Source of the DNA: Oegoconia quadripuncta
Taxonomy: Eukaryota > Arthropoda > Insecta > Lepidoptera > Autostichidae
Direction of reading: 5' to 3'
Assembly (NCBI GenBank): GCA_949316235.1
Contig: OX438753.1
Span: forward strand, 18,904,801-18,968,800
DNA length: 64,000 nucleotides
The notes beneath the pieces were generated by a model that ran no database searches, was not told the DNA's origin, and saw only the letters and a list, made by a program, of their open reading frames with translations. Both the position numbers and the translations under genes were made by a program. The number at the start of each line of letters is the position of its first letter. The stretch's first letter is position 1. Shown here one piece after another: positions 60,601 to 64,000 of the stretch.

Positions 60601-62725
60601 GTAAGTTATCGTGGTATTTTTATTATCACTTCAACAAGTGTGTCGCGCGACATATTTTTGACTGTACCGTACACACCAGGTGGACACTGGCAAATATTGA
60701 TGCCTATTATGTGTATGTAAACGTAAATAATGGTATTTGATTGTGTGGAGATGTCACGTACCCGGCCCGGGTCACAACCATCACAAAGTTGTTTGCGATG
60801 TTATTAGCTATGCGCTAGTAATGTCCTATTCTTTGCTCAGCTGTGCTGTGGCATACTTCATACATACATAAACTCACGACCTTTATCCCAAATGGTGATC
60901 AGAGATATCCCAAACATTAAAAAGTTTAATGCTAGAATCAACACATCCACGGTTCACATATCGAAATATACAGAAACGCACGTGTCAGGGAGTGATCCCA
61001 TCGCCGTTTAAACATACATAGGTGTTTTTTTATGAAAGTTTACGACATCCAGAACTAGGAGCATAACAGGTGCGATAAATGTTAAATGTCGCGCGAAATA
61101 ATATTCGTCCTGCTCTTTCATTTGGACGAAATATACAATTATCCCACTCGGACGTCGCGTCGCGAGCGACAAACGATGTCATGCTTCGGGGGCAGGGGAA
61201 GGGTTTCTATTCTTTTTATGTTACGAAACCATATAGCACTGACGTACTTCAACACATTTTTATCCTATACTATACACGTCACTGCTGGACATAAACATGT
61301 CCCATGATCTAATTTACATGGTCTTGCGCGGATAGGCAGGATTTGGGAGTTCCGCAATCCGCACCAATGATACTACCCATAGCTCACACATATCAACATA
61401 GCATCATATTTCGCTAATGATGTCGCTCTTTATCCTAATGTATTGATTGTTCTTATTTGAGTTCTGTGATTGATTGTCGGCCAAAACTTCATTTCATAAA
61501 ATGATCGATTGCCACAAGATACCTACAAAGTTGTTTGTTATGGATATCTATTAGAGAAAGCCCTACTAAGGCCTTATGCAGACGAGGTTCGTTTCGCCGA
61601 TCGAATCTTGTTCTTATCACAATTGAGTAAGGTCGCTTTAGTTGCGAGATGAAAGGGTTATATTGGTTCAACAAATTTAGACATGACTGGAATAATGCAC
61701 TTGATATTCATGAACTGAATGAATTCAACTGACTTCAGTAAGGTTCCGCTGCTCTCTATCTACAGAGTGGATCATCAGATTTATATAAAATTCATTCACA
61801 AACGTCGGAGACGTCGCGGTATACACACACAGTCGAATACCTTTTTGAAAGTCGGTTAATAATACAAACTAAAACGATTTTCTTCACTGTTTATTCCTAT
61901 CATATCCAGAATTATTGTTAACCTCTTCACAACGACGAGTGTTGTGTTTGACGGTGTCTTGAGTGTGTGTTCAGTCTTTATGGATGCTCAGTAATGCGTG
62001 GTTCGATTTTAGTGTAGTTTTTTTTATAGTAAAGACTAAACGAGGGGCAGAATATTAGATGTGTTTAATAAAAATAGGTTGTATTCGTTTTTCCTCTCGA
62101 CTACAACCTATGCTGAGATGGGGATCACATTTGATACCACTTTGCGACACCGAAAACTAGCTACTGCTTGCTTTTAGATTGCTGCTCCATATTTTTATGC
62201 TGTATATACATGCCGCTTTTTCTTCAACTTAAGAGGTATGCTCTTGTCGGTGGAGTAATGACCACGTGTCTCTACTTTCCGCCCTCGATTTAACCTCTTG
62301 GTACGATACGACATTCACCTTTTCTTTCACATAAACTTTTCTTATACTTATGTCAAGCCGGTATTTAGCTGTTTTGTTTGATGTATTTGGATAGACGACC
62401 TTATGACCAGGGGTTTATGAAAAGTAAATAATACTCACACTCGGTAATAAAGAAATTGAGCAGAGTGAGCGCAACTGTGTGACCAGAGAACATGTAGTCC
62501 CCGCATGTGCGCACTCCGCGGACCGACATCCCCGCGCCGCTCCATATGTCGTAGGCCTGTCGGATTCGTCTGCCCCACACGGTCAGGTCATCGGCAGGAG
62601 GGTAGGAGCGCGGCTCGCACTTCAAGTGTGACCCGGGCACGGAGAGCGATGTGATCAACATTGTAAAGCACCGCAACAGAAACACGGTGCCGGCTAAAGC
62701 GAAGAACCGTCGCAGAAGTATAAAC
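51224..62725 (-). CDS. Sphingomyelin synthase / ceramide phosphoethanolamine synthase family enzyme (last three exons)
   Basis: SMS-family enzymes are multi-pass Golgi, ER or plasma-membrane proteins that move a phosphocholine or phosphoethanolamine head group from a glycerophospholipid to ceramide, making a sphingolipid and diacylglycerol. Exons on the minus strand: 62725-62439, 54240-54048, 51650-51224; GT-AG, phases join exactly. The first holds [28 protein letters not shown] and [19 protein letters not shown] (family motif D3, with the catalytic His in SGH). The second holds [16 protein letters not shown] and [20 protein letters not shown] (motif D4: catalytic His and Asp in HYSID). The third begins [18 protein letters not shown] and IVPNEYESP, matching the end of the family, then about 110 further residues of charged, helical-looking sequence ending PSPILKKSI. 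The 5' exons (including motifs D1-D2 and any SAM domain) are beyond the right edge. Family is firm; substrate and paralogue are not decided. Confidence 0.9.
51781..51989 (+). mobile_element. tRNA-derived SINE (family A), well preserved
   Basis: A box TTGGTGTAGTGG and B box GGTTCGAATCCC are intact; the tail contains GTGTGATGAATACGAACATT, TTATCCGTTATCTAGTTACC and TTTGGGACTAGATGATATAA then A. It lies in the last intron of the SMS-family gene, antisense. Confidence 0.85.
53225..53510 (+). mobile_element. Possible SINE or composite repeat
   Basis: AATGGCTCAGCTGTTAAGACG and GGTCCGGGCCCGATTCCC look like a decayed tRNA head; the following CTGTTACCTCCTGTAGCCTAA, CACTTCGATCAATTCGTTTT and AACATGGCGCCCGTCAAAT recur in altered form at 59430-59560. 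Confidence 0.45.
53653..53955 (-). mobile_element. 5S-rRNA-derived SINE, best preserved copy
   Basis: Minus strand: CGAAGTTAAGCAATGTCTGG, CGCAGTCAGTCCTTGGATGG and GTGACCACTAG reproduce the 5S rRNA internal promoter (box A GAAGTTAAGCA, box C AGTACTTGGATGGGTGACC). The tail runs AATACGAGTGTCCGGTCCCG, GCCAAGTCAGTGGCATATAG and GGTGAGAGGAGGCTGTGGCC. Confidence 0.75.
54048..54240 (-). CDS. SMS-family internal exon (motif D4)
   Basis: The acceptor TTATTTCAG (minus strand) precedes 54240; the donor GTAAAT follows 54048. It encodes the last two membrane helices with HEHYSIDV and ends [17 protein letters not shown] plus a split Arg. Confidence 0.93.
54461..55020 (-). repeat. 280-bp tandem duplication containing a family B SINE
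   Basis: CTCTGACAACCAGAACACAA at 54462 and 54742 and AAAGTGCTCCGTCGTGTGC at 54721 and 55001 show a period of 280. Each unit carries an inverse SINE (GGGATCGATCCCGCGACC as B box) followed by a perfect hairpin AACAAGGTGCAAGTTGCACC-TTGTT in unit 1. Units differ by several substitutions. Confidence 0.85.
54999..55042. repeat. Inverted repeat at the right end of the tandem SINE unit
   Basis: CAAAAGTGCTCCGTCGTGTG and CACACGACGGAGTACTTTTG face each other across a 4-base loop, one mismatch only. Confidence 0.8.
56161..56420 (-). mobile_element. 5S-rRNA-derived SINE with a damaged head
   Basis: Plus-strand CCCAACTGTTGGGGCACAGCC, CAGTGTTTTTAAACCTCTCC, ACCGACTTGGCTTAATGACTG, CTACTAGTGGTCACCC and TTGCTTAACGTCGCTAATCG follow the order of the 53653 copy; the middle of the 5S head (box C spacer) is deleted. 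Confidence 0.7.
56795..57290 (-). mobile_element. TGTCGCGCGACA-type repeat split by a SINE
   Basis: The left half has CCCGTAGCATGACATCGTTTG, TCGCGCGCGACATACGAGTG and ATATTTCGTCCAAGT; the right half has GAATGAGCTGCACAAATATT, CTCACGCGACATAAACGTC and ATCGCGCCGGTCATACTACT. The order matches the uninterrupted copy at 61048 in inverse orientation. Confidence 0.7.
56876..57208 (+). mobile_element. tRNA-derived SINE (family B), complete copy
   Basis: The head CCTCCGTGGCTCAATGTAAAC ... GGTTCGATCCCCAGCGGGG holds a B box; the body has TTAAATGTCCGCCTGGCTAG, GTTGTGTTCCGGTTGTCAGA and GATAAGATAGCCAGTCC; the tail has TTCGGCCTCATCTTCACTTA and poly(A). It inserts in the repeat at 56795-57290. Confidence 0.85.
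57548..57650 (+). mobile_element. 5S-rRNA-derived SINE head fragment
   Basis: GTGAAGTTAAGCAACGTCTGG, CAGTTCTTGGATGGATGACC and ACTAGTGG in plus orientation: boxes A and C of the 5S rRNA gene with the usual spacing. No tail. Confidence 0.7.
59600..59790 (+). mobile_element. Family B SINE fragment, decayed
   Basis: CCACCTGGCAAGTGACCACCA, GTAATGGCATTATTATGTTCC-like and GAGATAAGATAGCCAGTTCAC followed by CTCATCTTAACATGAGGTGC. Confidence 0.55.
60028..60255 (-). mobile_element. tRNA-derived SINE (family A)
   Basis: The inverse B box GGATTCGAACC and GTCCGTATTCATCACACAAAC are present; the A-box end is decayed and the far end carries ACACATAGCGCCACCAAGTTC. Confidence 0.8.
60317..60488. mobile_element. 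Palindromic MITE (CCGTCTTATTC family), best copy
   Basis: The left arm TAACCCTCTTATTCATAAAA and TACAAACGCTTTATAAGCCTG are mirrored by CAGCCTTATAAAGCGTTTGTA and TTTATGAATAAGACGGTTA. The arms are about 65 bases and the loop includes GTTTTGTC/GACAAAAC. Related to 14335-14483. Confidence 0.88.
61048..61200 (+). mobile_element. TGTCGCGCGACA-type repeat, uninterrupted copy
   Basis: CCAGAACTAGGAGCATAACAGG, GTCGCGCGAAATAATATTCG, TTGGACGAAATATACAATTAT, CCCACTCGGACGTCGCG, GCGACAAACGATGTCATGCTT and CGGGGGC. Confidence 0.65.
62439..62725 (-). CDS. SMS-family internal exon (motif D3)
   Basis: The acceptor TTTCCTTAACCAG (minus strand) precedes 62725 and the donor GTGAGTAT follows 62439. It encodes [20 protein letters not shown] to [19 protein letters not shown] and ITE plus one base, the third to fifth membrane helices and catalytic His. 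The upstream exon is not in the window. Confidence 0.93.
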
Positions 62726-62797
62726 CTGGTTAAGGAAATAAATTTAAATATATAAATAAGGTCAGTGGTAGTAACCCTACCCTCGAAACCAAAGGGG

Positions 62798-62901
62798 GAC
62801 GACCGATTGGTGTAGTGAATAGAGTATCTCCGAAACCAACGGTTATGGGTTCGAATCCCGCGAGGGGTAAATGATTGTGTGATGAATACAAACATTTATT
62901 C
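62798..62901 (+). mobile_element. tRNA-derived SINE (family A), 5' part
   Basis: GACGACCGATTGGTGTAGTGA, GGTTCGAATCCCGCGAGGGG and GTGTGATGAATACAAACATT: the head is intact and the tail missing. Confidence 0.8.
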
Positions 62902-62934
62902 TCCAGAAGAGGGAAGATGTTGCGATACCTGATA

Positions 62935-63105
62935 CTAATATAATGAAATCAGAGCCATAACGAATGGTAAAATAGATGGAAAGAGGAAAGTAGGTAGAAC
63001 TCAGAGAACATGCATGGACCAAGTGAAGGAAAAGATAATGTAGTGTTGTATCAGGAGGTCAAGGCAGAGTGTAGAAATACATGGAAAGAACCCAACGTGG
63101 GTTCT
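62935..63105 (+). pseudogene. LINE C-terminal scrap
   Basis: It would read KIDGKRKVGRTQRTCMDQVK then EKIM and a stop, resembling the G-K-R-x-x-G-R-P-R-x-W tail found after RT domains of RTE-type elements. Fragmentary. Confidence 0.4.
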
Positions 63106-63111
63106 TAGTGA

Positions 63112-63185
63112 GCTTCCACTTTTGGCCTCATCTTCACTTAAAATTAGGTGTGATTGAGGTGTACCACTAACCCGTTGTGCATAAA
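63112..63185 (+). mobile_element. Family B SINE tail fragment
   Basis: TTTTGGCCTCATCTTCACTTA, GGTGTGATTGAGGTG and CTAACCCGTTGTGCATAAA. Confidence 0.6.
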
Positions 63186-63274
63186 TTGCCGCTCGAGGAA
63201 GGAACTTAGCGGTTGCATTTTTTTAAATAAGTATTTATACAAATTATGATTTGACAAAGAAAAAAATAGAATGA

Positions 63275-63482
63275 CTAGCTTTCCACCCGCGGCTTCGCCT
63301 GCGTGGAATAACCTTATCGCGAAAATTCGTTTATCCCGCGAGAACAACTCACGTTATTGGGATTAAAATATCCTATGTCTTGATTCAGGGTATGTTCTAT
63401 ATACCAAATTTAACCAAATGCGTTCATCCGTTTTGTAATAATCAAACGAACAAATATCCAAACTTTCGCATTTATAATATTA
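63275..63482 (-). mobile_element. Helitron-like non-autonomous element, inverse
   Basis: CTAG at 63275-63278, then CCACCCGCGGCTTCGCCTGCG (hairpin), TTGATTCAGGGTATGTTCTA and ACTTTCGCATTTATAATATTAG at the other end. Close relative of 43330-43562. Confidence 0.65.
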
Positions 63483-64000
63483 GTTCGATTAAATGGCTCA
63501 CTATCAGTAAAAGTAGTAACGCATGGTTTCGGCACGTAAAAAGTACAGAACCAACCCATCTCATCCCATGGGTGTCGTAAAAGGCGACTATGGGACTTTC
63601 CATATATAGATTTGCACGTTTTAACGGCGATGGGCTCAGCTCTTGTCATGAAGATTTTAATGTTTAGTATAGTCACACTATAATGTTTGGGATATCTCTG
63701 ACCACCCCATTTGGCATAGAGGCCGTGGTATGAATGTATTGTTAAACCCATAGCTATAGATTCCAGTCCTCATTAATTTCATAATCATGAGTGGACGGAT
63801 ACGGATAATCATGTATTAACGGTCGGCCATGGACGGCGAACTTTGATATTTTTTTGTCCCCTCCCTCATATTGCTCATACAAAGTCAATCATACGTGTGA
63901 TTTCATGATTCAGGCCCGACCTCAGTGACTTACTTAGTGGCAGCGTCACAGATAACATTATCGCTAATATTTAGGCAATAAGAACGTCGTAATTATTCAA

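Larger units (their letters stand above)
54241..62438. other. 8.2-kb intron of the SMS-family gene
   Basis: No exon recognised. It contains a tandemly duplicated SINE unit (54461-55020), a 5S-SINE (56161-56420), a SINE-B inserted in another repeat (56795-57290), a 5S-SINE fragment (57548-57650), a family B fragment (59600-59790), a family A SINE (60028-60255), a palindromic MITE (60317-60488) and a TGTCGCGCGACA repeat (61048-61200). Confidence 0.65.
62726..64000. other. Right flank, presumably intron of the SMS-family gene
   Basis: No upstream exon found. Holds a SINE-A (62798-62901), an RTE-like LINE scrap (62935-63105), a family B SINE fragment (63112-63185), an inverse Helitron-like element (63275-63482) and the GTAAAAGGCGACTA motif at 63565-63597. 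The 113-codon minus frame at 63410-63751 has no recognisable similarity. Confidence 0.6.

Noticed and set aside
62401..62895. 164-codon minus-strand frame taken as one piece
   Set aside because: Its ends read into a SINE and intron; only 62439-62725 between the splice signals is SMS-family coding sequence.

Overview
This window is eukaryotic nuclear DNA, most likely from a moth or butterfly (Lepidoptera). The reasons are short coding exons with GT-AG introns, AT-rich introns packed with repeats, many tRNA-head SINEs, Helitron-like elements ending in CTAG, 5'-truncated non-LTR retrotransposons and many palindromic MITEs. No bacterial operon, CRISPR array, rRNA gene or functional tRNA gene is visible.

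Three host genes can be supported, all by exons whose splice phases join without error. (1) Positions 1958-22544, plus strand: eleven exons of a GOPC/PIST/CAL homologue (Golgi PDZ and coiled-coil trafficking adaptor). They encode the second part of the coiled coil, the PDZ domain and a long, low-complexity C-terminal tail; the N-terminal exon(s) lie left of the window. (2) Positions 44891-48441, plus strand: a complete four-exon SH3BGRL/Sh3beta-type gene, with a thioredoxin-like fold and a long acidic, lysine-rich tail holding an 18-bp tandem repeat. (3) Positions 62725 down to 51224, minus strand: the last three exons of a sphingomyelin synthase / ceramide phosphoethanolamine synthase family enzyme; the 5' exons lie right of the window. 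The genes have unrelated roles, although GOPC and the sphingolipid synthase both act in the Golgi/secretory membrane system.

The most consequential structural feature is an 11,215-bp block present twice, at 14254-25468 and 25669-36883. The two copies are separated only by a 200-base run of N and look identical wherever compared. Copy 1 ends exactly at the left gap edge and copy 2 starts exactly at the right one. This is the signature of two overlapping contigs that were scaffolded without merging, so the second set of GOPC 3' exons (26043-33959) is probably not a real gene copy.

The rest is mostly mobile DNA. GOPC intron 5 holds a 3.7-kb DNA transposon (about 6873-10567) encoding a DDE transposase with a C-terminal SWIM-type zinc finger, flanked by inverted arrays of a 160-bp subterminal repeat. 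Also present are broken non-LTR retrotransposons (4945-5985, 16415-17957, 19325-21056), a Harbinger-like MITE with TAA target duplications (18180-18511), Helitron-like ends (one stops 18 bases before a GOPC splice acceptor), several palindromic MITEs, two tRNA-derived SINE families and a 5S-rRNA-derived SINE family. Positions 36884-44890 and 48442-51223 are intergenic, with no gene I can support.
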